In this document: positions 24,985 to 31,998 of the stretch, in pieces
Layout: each line of letters begins with the position of its first letter
Position numbering within the stretch: the stretch's first letter is position 1
Source: Streptomyces sp. S.PB5
GTDB taxonomy: Bacteria; Actinomycetota; Actinomycetes; Streptomycetales; Streptomycetaceae
DNA length: 64,000 nucleotides
Assembly: GCF_030403745.1 (NCBI RefSeq)
Contig: NZ_JAQMWP010000005.1
Span: 372,001 to 436,000, forward strand
Direction: 5' to 3'
Translations under genes and position numbers: made by a program
The notes under the pieces: generated by a model
What the model was told of the DNA's origin: nothing
What the model saw: only the letters and a program-made list of their open reading frames with translations
The model's database searches: none

Positions 24985-26573
24985 GTGCCGACGTCACCGC
25001 CGTCGTCGTACGACTGAAACTGTCGCTGTTGCGGAACGGACTACGGCAGTCCGGTGGACGGCGGGCCGCGTACGTCGCCTCGGCCGTCGTCACTCTTCTC
25101 TTCGCCGCGCTGCAACTGATCGGGCTGATCGCGCTGCGCGGACACGAGCACGCGCTGTCCGTCGTGGTGCTGCTGGTGGCGGTGCTGGCGCTCGGATGGG
25201 CGGTGATGCCGCTGTTCTTCCCCAGCGGGGACGAGACGCTCGATCCGACGCGACTGGTCATGCTGCCGCTGCGCCCCCGCCCCCTGGTACGGGCCCTCCT
25301 CGCGGCCTCACTCGTCGGGATCGGCCCGCTGTTCACGCTCTGCCTGCTCGCCGGGTCCGTGATCTCCGTGGCACACGGGGGTGCGGCGTACGTCGTCGGC
25401 GTCGTCGCGGTGGCGCTCGCGCTGTTGGTGTGCGTGGCGCTCGCGCGCGCCGTGGCCGCGGCCAACATCCGGCTGCTGACCAGCCGTAAGGGCCGGGATC
25501 TCGCGGTGCTCAGCGGGCTGGTCATCGCGATCGGGGCGCAGCTGGTCAACTTCGGGGCGCAGCGGCTGGGTTCGAGCGGACTCGAGCAGCTCGACCCGGT
25601 CGCGGAGGTGCTGAAGTGGGTGCCGCCCGCTTCCGCGATCGGGGCGGTGCAGTCGGTGAGCGAAGGTTCGTACGGCGTCGCGGCCGCCCAACTGGCGCTC
25701 AGCGCTGGAGTGTTGGCGGGCCTGATCGCCGTATGGGCCAGCCATCTCACCCGGCTGATGACCTCACCGGACGGGTCCACGCTGCAGGCCGCCGGTGAGT
25801 CCACCACGCGCGAGCGGGCGTCGACCGGGCTCGGGCGACTGCTGCCCGCCGGGCGCACCGGGACGGTCGTGGAACGGAGCCTCCGCTACATCTGGCGCGA
25901 CCCCAAGACCAAGGCGGCATGGGTGACTTCGCTCGCGATCGGGCTGATCGTGCCGGTGTTCAACGCGCTGCAGGGCACCGGGTCGATCTACTTCGCCTGT
26001 TTCGCCGCGGGGATGCTCGGCATCCTGATGTACAACCAGTTCGGCCAGGACACCTCGGCCTTCTGGATGGTCGCGATGACCATCTCCTCGACCCGCGACG
26101 CCTACGTCGAACTGCGCGGCCGCGCCCTGGCCCTCCTGGTCATCACCCTGCCGTACGCCACGCTCGTGACCGTCCTGACGACAGCCCTCCTCGGCGACTG
26201 GCCCCGCCTCCCCGAGGCCCTCGGCCTCTCCTTCGCCCTCCTCGGCGCGATGCTGGCCACGGGCGCCTGGGCCTCCGCCCGCTTCCCCTACTCCATCCCC
26301 CAGGAGGGCTACAAGAACGTCGCCCCCGGCCAGACCGGCCTCGCCTGGATCTCCGTCTTCGGCGGCATGGTGGGCGCGGCCCTGCTGTGCGCCCCGGTCA
26401 TCGCCCTGACGATCTGGCTCCACGTCAGCGAGGGCGGGGACAACTGGAGCTGGCTGCTGCTGCCGGTGGGCGCGGGCTACGGGGCGGCGATCACACTGCT
26501 GGGGCTGCGGCTGGCGGCGCCGAGGACGGCGGGGCGGTTGCCGGAGATCTTGGCGGCGGTCAGCAAGGGGTGA
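24981..26573 (+). CDS. ABC transporter permease
   Basis: A 530-residue integral membrane protein, partner of the preceding ATPase. Hydrophobic helices occur at about 25-45 (AAYVASAVVTLLFAALQLIG), 50-80, 110-165 and repeatedly through the C-terminal half (YATLVTVLTTALLGDWPRLP is a loop between two). The start is the ATG inside the ATGA overlap with the ATPase stop. The protein is larger than typical 250-residue ABC-2 permeases and may represent two fused halves. No dedicated regulator is adjacent. Confidence 0.88.
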   Translation: MSADVTAVVVRLKLSLLRNGLRQSGGRRAAYVASAVVTLLFAALQLIGLIALRGHEHALSVVVLLVAVLALGWAVMPLFFPSGDETLDPTRLVMLPLRPRPLVRALLAASLVGIGPLFTLCLLAGSVISVAHGGAAYVVGVVAVALALLVCVALARAVAAANIRLLTSRKGRDLAVLSGLVIAIGAQLVNFGAQRLGSSGLEQLDPVAEVLKWVPPASAIGAVQSVSEGSYGVAAAQLALSAGVLAGLIAVWASHLTRLMTSPDGSTLQAAGESTTRERASTGLGRLLPAGRTGTVVERSLRYIWRDPKTKAAWVTSLAIGLIVPVFNALQGTGSIYFACFAAGMLGILMYNQFGQDTSAFWMVAMTISSTRDAYVELRGRALALLVITLPYATLVTVLTTALLGDWPRLPEALGLSFALLGAMLATGAWASARFPYSIPQEGYKNVAPGQTGLAWISVFGGMVGAALLCAPVIALTIWLHVSEGGDNWSWLLLPVGAGYGAAITLLGLRLAAPRTAGRLPEILAAVSKG

Positions 26574-26865
26574 CTTGTGGCGGGCGGTGAGGGGGATTTG
26601 TGGCGGGCGGAAAGGGGGGATTTGTGGCCGGCGGTTTTTGTGACGGGCAGGACTTTGTGGTGCGGGGGCTGTGTGGTGCGAGGGCTGTGTGGTCCTGGGG
26701 GCTTCGCGGCCCGGGGCCATGCGGCCGCGGGGGTTTCGTAGCCGGAGGCCATGTGACCGCGAGGGCTTCGTAGGCCAGGGGATACGCGGCCCGCGGCCCT
26801 GTGACGCCCTGATGAGCGCGGGGCCGTGTCGATGTGCGGCTCCTGAGCCCGTGGGCGCCGAAGCC
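26574..26865. repeat. Degenerate tandem-repeat tract
   Basis: 292 bp between convergent genes made of drifting G-rich units: GATTTGTGGCGGGCGG-like copies at the left (26583-26645), GTGGTGCGGGGGCTGT-like copies in the middle (26655-26700), and GGCTTCGCGGCC/GGTTTCGTAGCC-like copies at the right (26698-26790). No gene visible. Confidence 0.7.
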
Positions 26866-27819
26866 TCACCCCGTGAGCGCGTCGATGAACGGCTCGATGG
26901 CCGCCCGCCAGGCCTCCGGCTGGTCGTAGTGCACAAGGTGGCCGGCGTCGGCCACCTCCGCGTACTCCCCCCGCGGCAGCACCCGCACCATCTCCTGGGC
27001 CTCCGCCCGCCCCAGCTCCCCGTCCAGGCCGCGCACGACCAGCGCGGGGCACTGCACCTGGGCGAGCTCCTCCCAGTGCGCGTCGTACACCCACGTCTCC
27101 CGGGACTTCAGCATCTGCTCGGGTTCGAAGACGGGCCGCCAGCCGTCCGGCGATTCGGACATCACCTCGGCGTAGAACTCGCCGCGGGCGGGGTTCGGGC
27201 GCTCCACCCACGGGTCGTCCTCGCCGAACCACTTGCGCACATCGGCGAGCGTGGCGAAGGGGAGGGGCCAGGACTTGAACCAGTCCGCCCACTCCCGCTG
27301 GGACGCGGCCCCGAGCGCGGACGCCCGCATGTCGCAGATGATCACGCCGGACACGAGGTCCGGCCGCTTCGCGGCGAGCTGCCAGGCGGTCAGCGCACCC
27401 ATCGCGTGCCCGACGAGCACGGCGGGGCCGAGGCCGAGCTGTTCGAGCGCGGCCTCCGCGTCCTCGACATATGCCTCGCGGGTGAAGGAGGCCTGCGGGG
27501 GCTTGTCGCTGCGGCCGTGGCCGCGTTGGTCGAGGGCGACCGCGCGGTGGCGTTCGGAGAGCCAGCGGGCGGTCGAGGCCCAGTGGGAGGCGCGGCCCAT
27601 GAGGCCGTGCAGTAAGAGCACACCGGGTGAGCGGTCGAGGGCGCCTTGGACGGTCCGGTGGCCGATGCGCCGCCCGGCCGCCTCGCCGTTCTCCCGGACA
27701 CCGTGCCCGGCCAGGTCCACCGGCGGGTCGGTCTTGAGAGGGTCGCCGAACTCCCAGGCGGCGAGGCATACGCCGCCTGCCCCGGTCACGTCGATGCGCC
27801 GCACCATTGATCCTGGCAC
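26866..27819 (-). CDS. Alpha/beta hydrolase fold protein with Ser-to-Ala at the nucleophile
   Basis: A 317-residue alpha/beta-hydrolase. The oxyanion segment is LLLHGLMGRASHW (about 68-80), followed by ALDQRGHGRSD and then the nucleophile elbow VLVGHAMGALTAW. Normal family members have GHSMG; here residue 139 is Ala, codon GCG at 27403-27405. The acid (around LDGELGR) and His294 (AGHLVHYD) are present. As read, the protein should not work as a serine hydrolase and may be a pseudoenzyme. The start is GTG 27819 or ATG 27807; the ribosome site does not decide. Downstream, convergent with the ABC permease, is the degenerate repeat tract. Confidence 0.85.
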   Translation of the reverse strand: MPGSMVRRIDVTGAGGVCLAAWEFGDPLKTDPPVDLAGHGVRENGEAAGRRIGHRTVQGALDRSPGVLLLHGLMGRASHWASTARWLSERHRAVALDQRGHGRSDKPPQASFTREAYVEDAEAALEQLGLGPAVLVGHAMGALTAWQLAAKRPDLVSGVIICDMRASALGAASQREWADWFKSWPLPFATLADVRKWFGEDDPWVERPNPARGEFYAEVMSESPDGWRPVFEPEQMLKSRETWVYDAHWEELAQVQCPALVVRGLDGELGRAEAQEMVRVLPRGEYAEVADAGHLVHYDQPEAWRAAIEPFIDALTG

Positions 27820-28504
27820 CCCCCTGGATCCGCTCGGACCGGCTCACTCCCGCTCGAGCCGGCCGGTCCCGAGAACCGTGTACTGCCTGCCCTGCCTGAC
27901 GTGCCTGCTGTAGTGCCGCCCGTCCCTCCCTGAAGCGCACGTTCCGTGTGGTGTGTCACCCGAAGGCTATCGAATGCCTATTCGAGAATGCGGCCTCCGC
28001 CGACAACACCCCTCGTTTGAGTGACCTTGCTCAAGGATTGATCGTCGCTGCCGAGGGGAGATTTTCAGCGGGAGGCGGACCGCTCGGGGAAACCGGTCCG
28101 AGGGGAATGACCCTGAGAGCTCGGGGCTCCGGGTCAGCACAGGGGAGGACAGGCCCCGGCGCCACATGGCGCCGGGGCCCTCCACACGTCTGCGGCACAT
28201 CCTCCCGGCCCCCTCAGGTCATATGCCTCACGCGACAGCCTCGCACGCGGGCGGCGCGAGCGCTGCGATTCGGCACAGTGAATCTTGGAATCGACGAGAT
28301 CGCGGTGCTGCCACAACTGACCCTGCCGCCCCGGCAGTTGAACGCCGGTCAGAACACGTACGACGGTCCAGATACGACGGTCCACGGCCGCCGGCACCGA
28401 GCGACGAACAGATGGGAGTCGGCGTCCACCTCCGGCTCGGCCCGCGGTCAGCACCGGGCGGCGAACAGATCGGAGTCGACGCCCCTCTCCCGCTCGGCCC
28501 GCCG
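27820..28504. other. Intergenic region: promoter, terminator and tandem repeats
   Basis: 685 bp between the hydrolase start and the end of the DmdR1-like gene. It holds the hydrolase promoter region, a strong 12-bp-arm hairpin (28152-28179) and two 57-bp units copied from the end of the DmdR1-like gene (28394-28507). I find no additional gene; long open frames here are composition artefacts. Confidence 0.6.
28152..28179. terminator. Strong hairpin, probable terminator of the DmdR1-like gene
   Basis: GGCCCCGGCGCC-ACAT-GGCGCCGGGGCC has perfect 12-bp arms and a 4-nt loop, about 325 nt downstream of the minus-strand stop codon and just past the duplicated units. No T-run. Confidence 0.7.
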
Positions 28505-28564
28505 TCAGCGCTTGGCGACGAACACGTGCGAGGCGACGTCGGCCTCCAGCTCGGCCGCCTCACC
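28394..28564. repeat. 57-bp tandem repeat x3 covering the end of the DmdR1-like gene
   Basis: Three adjacent 57-bp units start at 28394, 28451 and 28508. Units 1 and 2 match at 48 of 57 positions; units 2 and 3 at about 37 of 57. Unit 3 is the coding end (HVFVAKR) of the DmdR1-like gene. Unit 2 begins with that gene's stop sequence, and on the minus strand unit 1 would encode the similar SHLFVAR. Confidence 0.85.
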
Positions 28565-29197
28565 GCCACTGCCCACCAGCACCCCGCCGGCCGACTCCGT
28601 CACGCTCACCACCGAGCCGGGCTGCACGCCCGCCCGACGCAGCGTGTACATCAGCTGCGCGTCGGTCTGGATCGGCTCCCCGATCCGCCGCACGACGACG
28701 GTCTTGCCCTCGAGCCCCGGGTCGAGGTCGGCCAGCGACACCATGCCCTCGTCGAGGAACGGGTCGGCGCCGTCCTTCTCGCCGAGCTCCTCCAGACCGG
28801 GGATCGGATTGCCGTACGGCGACTCGGTCGGGTGCCGGAGCAGCTCCAGCACCCGCCGCTCCACGGCCTCGCTCATCACGTGCTCCCAGCGACACGCCTC
28901 GGCGTGCACCTGCTCCCACTCCAGCCCGATGACGTCGACGAGCAGGCACTCCGCGAGCCGGTGCTTGCGCATCACACGCGTGGCCAGCCGACGCCCCTCG
29001 TCCGTCAGCTCCAGATGCCGGTCGCTCGCCACGGACACGAGCCCGTCCCGCTCCATCCGCGCCACCGTCTGGCTCACGGTCGGCCCGCTCTGGTCCAGCC
29101 GCTCGGCGATCCGGGCGCGCATGGGGACCACACCTTCCTCCTCCAGCTCGAGGATGGTGCGGAGATACATCTCCGTGGTGTCGATCAGTCCGGACAT
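28505..29197 (-). CDS. dmdR1: DtxR/IdeR-family iron-dependent repressor (DmdR1-like)
   Basis: A 230-residue metal-dependent repressor, the same length as S. coelicolor DmdR1. The N-terminal winged helix-turn-helix (RIAERLDQSGPTVSQTVARM) is followed by the dimer/metal domain and an SH3-like C-terminal domain. Metal ligands fall exactly on DtxR numbering: Met10, Cys102, Glu105, His106 (site 1), and His79, Glu83, His98 (ancillary site). With Fe(II) bound the family represses siderophore genes. ATG at 29197 chosen; the frame stays open upstream only through the 7-bp repeat tract. Divergent from the SIS gene, with a DasR-like site between them. Its 3' end is tandemly triplicated. Confidence 0.93.
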   Translation of the reverse strand: MSGLIDTTEMYLRTILELEEEGVVPMRARIAERLDQSGPTVSQTVARMERDGLVSVASDRHLELTDEGRRLATRVMRKHRLAECLLVDVIGLEWEQVHAEACRWEHVMSEAVERRVLELLRHPTESPYGNPIPGLEELGEKDGADPFLDEGMVSLADLDPGLEGKTVVVRRIGEPIQTDAQLMYTLRRAGVQPGSVVSVTESAGGVLVGSGGEAAELEADVASHVFVAKR

Positions 29198-29419
29198 ACG
29201 TGCCCCTCGATTAGCTCTGCCGGAAGCACGACGACTTCCCGGCGTGTGCGCTGGCCCTGGCTTCAATTCTGACGCATACCACCGACAACCGTGCCGCGCC
29301 GGTGAAACGAGCTGGTTTCGCCAGGGATCTGGGGCTGCGGAGGGCCTCTGCAAGGGGGGACCGGGGTGTCGCGGGGGTCTGGTGGGCGCTGCGGGGGGGT
29401 GGCCTGGACGCCGTGTGGT

Positions 29420-29510
29420 CCGGGCTCCGGGCTCCGGGCTCCGGGCTCCGGGCTCCGGGCTCCGGGCTCCGGGCTCCGGGCTCCGGGCTCCGGGCTCCGG
29501 GCTCCGGGCT
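29420..29510. repeat. 7-bp tandem repeat, 13 perfect copies
   Basis: CCGGGCT repeated 13 times without error (91 bp). As 7 is not a multiple of 3, all frames stay open and would encode repeating heptapeptides, which explains the spurious long frames across the region. Perfect identity implies recent expansion and likely length variation between strains. Confidence 0.97.
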
Positions 29511-29727
29511 CCGGGGGGAGGCTGCTTCACGGCGTTGAGCGCGTCGGGCCAAGCAGCGCGGCCCGAGGGGCCCCGAGGCTGTCCGGGGGCCTGCCCCCGG
29601 CCCCGCAGGACCGGGTTCGCGCCTCCGCGAGGCACGCCCTACGGCGATGAGGCGCCCCGCGGCAAGGCGGCCCGGCGTCCCGCACCTCACGTAATGCGCC
29701 CGCCTCCCCCTGCCGTATTGACACCGC

Positions 29728-29743
29728 ACTGGTCCAGACCGCA
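29728..29743. promoter_or_regulatory. DasR-responsive element (dre)-like site
   Basis: ACTGGTCCAGACCGCA matches the DasR consensus ACTGGTCTAGACCACT at most positions, with an almost intact TGGTC-N2-GACC dyad. It lies about 38 bp upstream of the SIS gene ATG. DasR is the GlcNAc-phosphate-responsive GntR regulator; control of dmdR1 by DasR in S. coelicolor is recalled from the literature. Confidence 0.6.
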
Positions 29744-29780
29744 CGGTGATCCGCGACACAGCCGACCCGAAGGGGCCCGC

Positions 29781-30536
29781 ATGAGCGACGGCACGCCCGC
29801 CGACCGGTTCTTCGACGCTGCGATCGGCCTGCTGCAGCGGGTCCGTGACGAGGAGGCCGAGCACATCGACGCGGCCGGGCGGCTTCTCGCCGACACCGTC
29901 GCGGGCGGTGGCCGTCTGTTCGCCTTCGGCGCCGGGCACTCCTCGCTCGCCGCGCAGGACGTCGTCTACCGCGCGGGCGGCCTCGCGCTGATGAACCTGC
30001 TCACCGTCCCCGGCGTCGTCGGCGTCGATGTCATGCCCGCCACCCTCGGCTCCGCCCTGGAACGCGTCGACGGCCTCGCCACCGCCGTCCTCGACTCCTC
30101 GCCCCTCCGCACCGGCGACACCCTCGTGATCATCTCCCTCTCGGGCCGCAACGCCCTCCCCGTGGAGATGGCGATGAGCGCACGCGCGCGTGGCGTGCGG
30201 GTCATCGGCGTCACATCAGTGGCCTACGCCTCGGAGACGTCCCCCCGCCACTCCTCCGGCACCTACCTCAAGGACCACTGCGACATCGTCCTCGACTCCA
30301 AGATCGCCATCGGCGACGCAGAACTCACCCTCGACACCGTCCCCGCCCCCTTCGCCCCGGCCTCGACGGTCGTGACCTCGGCCCTCCTCCAGGCCGTCGT
30401 CGCCACGGCCGCAGCCGACCTCGCTGAACGCGGCATCGAGCCCCCGATGCTGCGGTCCGGGAACGTGGACGGCGGCCTGGAGTGGAACGAGCGGGTCTTC
30501 GAGGAATACGGGGACCGGATCTTCTACCGGCAGTAA
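29781..30536 (+). CDS. SIS-domain sugar-phosphate isomerase/binding protein
   Basis: A 251-residue cytoplasmic SIS-domain protein. Residues 5-60 form a helical start (FFDAAIGLLQRVRDEEAEHI), then GGGRLFAFGAGHSSLAAQDV. The SIS core VIISLSGRNALPVEMAMSAR (about 117-136) carries the Ser-rich sugar-phosphate-binding motif, and VRVIGVTSVAYASE follows. The ATG at 29781 follows AAGGGG. It resembles N-acetylmuramate/N-acetylglucosamine-type phosphosugar isomerases. A DasR-like site upstream supports a role in amino-sugar metabolism, in line with the placement next to dmdR1. Exact substrate not determinable. Confidence 0.85.
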   Translation: MSDGTPADRFFDAAIGLLQRVRDEEAEHIDAAGRLLADTVAGGGRLFAFGAGHSSLAAQDVVYRAGGLALMNLLTVPGVVGVDVMPATLGSALERVDGLATAVLDSSPLRTGDTLVIISLSGRNALPVEMAMSARARGVRVIGVTSVAYASETSPRHSSGTYLKDHCDIVLDSKIAIGDAELTLDTVPAPFAPASTVVTSALLQAVVATAAADLAERGIEPPMLRSGNVDGGLEWNERVFEEYGDRIFYRQ

Positions 30537-31006
30537 GGCGAGTCCAGACTCGTCTTCCGACCGACTGGTAAGCGGCGGCGAAGTGCCGCGCGAGGCCATG
30601 GAAGACCTTGTCGCCTCCATGCGCTAGGCCCCTCGCCCGGCGCGTCGATCACCCGTCCTGGCCGGAGCGAGCACGGCCGACCTGCGCGCCGTACCACGAC
30701 GCGGCCCGCCTCTATCGCCTCGCTTGGGCGACGCCGTCCGCCGCCGCGACCGCCTCCCGCAGGCCGGCGAGGCGTTGGCGATCTCCGCCCGGGCCGTCGG
30801 CACCTTCCTGCGCCCGGACCTCGTAGCAATCCCTGGAGGGCGTCGAGCCCAGCCATGTCGTCCTCGCGACCCGCGCGGGCGACCGCGGCCGCTTGGTGAC
30901 GGCGTTTCGGAAAGCCGCCCAGGAGCACCTCACCGCACCCGCCGAGGAATCGCCCCAGGAGGAATCGCCGTAGACGGATCTTCGTGCGGCTCCTAGCGTT
31001 CGGATC
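30537..31006. other. Gap holding a LysR-type gene remnant
   Basis: 470 bp between the SIS and RidA genes. The right half (about 30724-30973) is the decayed tail of a LysR-type regulator, annotated separately. The left 190 bp shows no recognisable feature. Confidence 0.55.
30724..30973 (+). pseudogene. LysR-type regulator C-terminal remnant (frameshifted)
   Basis: One frame reads QAGEALAISARAVGTFLRPD and then LVAIP (to about 30833). After a frame change at about 30830-30836, another frame continues SLEGVEPSHVVLATRAGDRG, then RLVTAFRKAAQEHL, and stops at TAG 30971-30973. Joined, this is the typical end of a LysR substrate-binding domain (GxAIS...PDLVAIPVEG-PSHVVLATR...AFRKAAQ). The helix-turn-helix half is absent. 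It is therefore a gene fragment with at least one indel. Confidence 0.6.
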
Positions 31007-31405
31007 ATGACGGAGCGACAGGCCATTCTCAGTGGTTCGGTGTTCGAGGAGCAGATCGGGTACGCCCGGGCCGTCGTCGACGGTGACTGGGTGCATGTGT
31101 CGGGGACGACCGGGTTCGACTACGCGACGATGACGATCTCCGACGATGTCGTCGAGCAGGCCGAGCAGTGCGTGCGGAACATCGGGGCGGCGTTGGAGGA
31201 GGCCGGGTGCGGCTTCTCCGACGTCGTAAGGGTGCGGTATCTGCTGCCCGACCGGGAGGACTTCGAGCCGTGCTGGCCGGTGCTGCGGCGGACGTTCGGG
31301 GAGGTGCGGCCGGCGGCGACGATGTTGATGTGCGGGCTCGCGGATCCTCGTATGAAGATCGAGATTGAGGTGTACGCGCGGCGGGGAAGTGGATCTCGTG
31401 CCTGA
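31007..31405 (+). CDS. RidA/YjgF-family enamine/imine deaminase
   Basis: A 132-residue RidA-fold protein, trimeric in the family. It hydrolyses reactive enamine/imine intermediates released by PLP enzymes, or has specialised relatives. Diagnostic segments are VHVSGTTGFDYATM (about 27-40), ALEEAGCGFSDVVRVRYLLP, the conserved Arg-containing RPAATMLMCGLADPRMKIEI, and the final EVYARR. It overlaps the GNAT gene by 8 nt, so the two are co-transcribed. Confidence 0.9.
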   Translation: MTERQAILSGSVFEEQIGYARAVVDGDWVHVSGTTGFDYATMTISDDVVEQAEQCVRNIGAALEEAGCGFSDVVRVRYLLPDREDFEPCWPVLRRTFGEVRPAATMLMCGLADPRMKIEIEVYARRGSGSRA

Positions 31406-31865
31406 TGTTCGAATAGAGCCCGCCGTGGGCGACGCCATGCTGGAGCAGTGGCGGTACGTCCACAACGTGATCATCCCGGCCGATGAGCTGAGCCTCGACG
31501 CGGTACGGGAGCGGAGCACGCGGAACCGGCTGGAGAACGCGTACGTCGGTGACGTGCTCGTCGGGTGTTCGACCGTGCGGCCGCCTCAGGACGGGGCGGC
31601 GACCGTCATCGCGCGCGTGCTGCCCGCGCACCGGCGGCAGGGGCTCGGGACGGCACTGTACGAGAACGGCCTCGCCCACGCGCGCGTGCTGGGCGCCACG
31701 GTGATCGAGACGTGCGTGCTGGCCGTCAACGAGGACGGGCTGCGGTTCGCCGAGAAACAGGGCTTTGTCGAGGTCGAGCGGTATGCGCTGCCCGGTGAGA
31801 CCGACCTGTGGGTCGATCTCCGGCTCGGTCCCGGGCCTGGGCTCGGGCCCGATCGGGCGGTATAG
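31398..31865 (+). CDS. GNAT-family N-acetyltransferase
   Basis: A 155-residue single-domain acetyltransferase. The acetyl-CoA pyrophosphate loop is RVLPAHRRQGLGTALYENGL (about 72-91), with a preceding beta-strand VIARV. C-terminal LRFAEKQGFVEVERYAL matches the family's last motif. Start GTG 31398, preceded by GGGGAAG at about 9 nt and overlapping the RidA stop; GTG 31389 is an alternative. Target amine unknown. The proline/glycine-rich end (LGPGPGLGPDRAV) is a tail. Confidence 0.87.
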   Translation: MPDVRIEPAVGDAMLEQWRYVHNVIIPADELSLDAVRERSTRNRLENAYVGDVLVGCSTVRPPQDGAATVIARVLPAHRRQGLGTALYENGLAHARVLGATVIETCVLAVNEDGLRFAEKQGFVEVERYALPGETDLWVDLRLGPGPGLGPDRAV

Positions 31866-31998
31866 ATCCATGGGCGGCGTACAACGATTCCCCCAACTTG
31901 CGGGAACTCGGTGTGTGCTGCGTCACGTTCCAGTTAGATGATTGCAAGTGAGCGAACCGACGTGCCGTACGGACGGACGCAGCCTGCAGGGGGTCCAG

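Larger units (their letters stand above)
29198..29780. other. Divergent promoter region between dmdR1 and the SIS gene
   Basis: 583 bp with no supported gene. It contains a 13-copy 7-bp repeat (29420-29510), a GC-rich stretch with possible stems (GGGGGCCTGCCCCCGGCCCC near 29583), a TTGACA at 29718-29723 and a DasR-like palindrome at 29728-29743 upstream of the SIS gene. Confidence 0.6.

Noticed and set aside
29420..29510. CRISPR-like array
   Set aside because: Contiguous 7-bp units without spacers; a simple tandem repeat.
29211..29939. Minus-strand frame with repeated heptapeptides across 29420-29510
   Set aside because: It is simply the 7-bp repeat read in all frames. No ribosome site or conserved sequence outside the repeat.
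27948..30536. Very long plus-strand open frame (over 800 codons) across the DmdR1-like gene and the SIS gene
   Set aside because: Only its end (29781-30536) is a real gene, the SIS protein. The rest is kept open by high GC and the 7-bp repeat; its translation is Ser/Thr/Arg-rich low-complexity.
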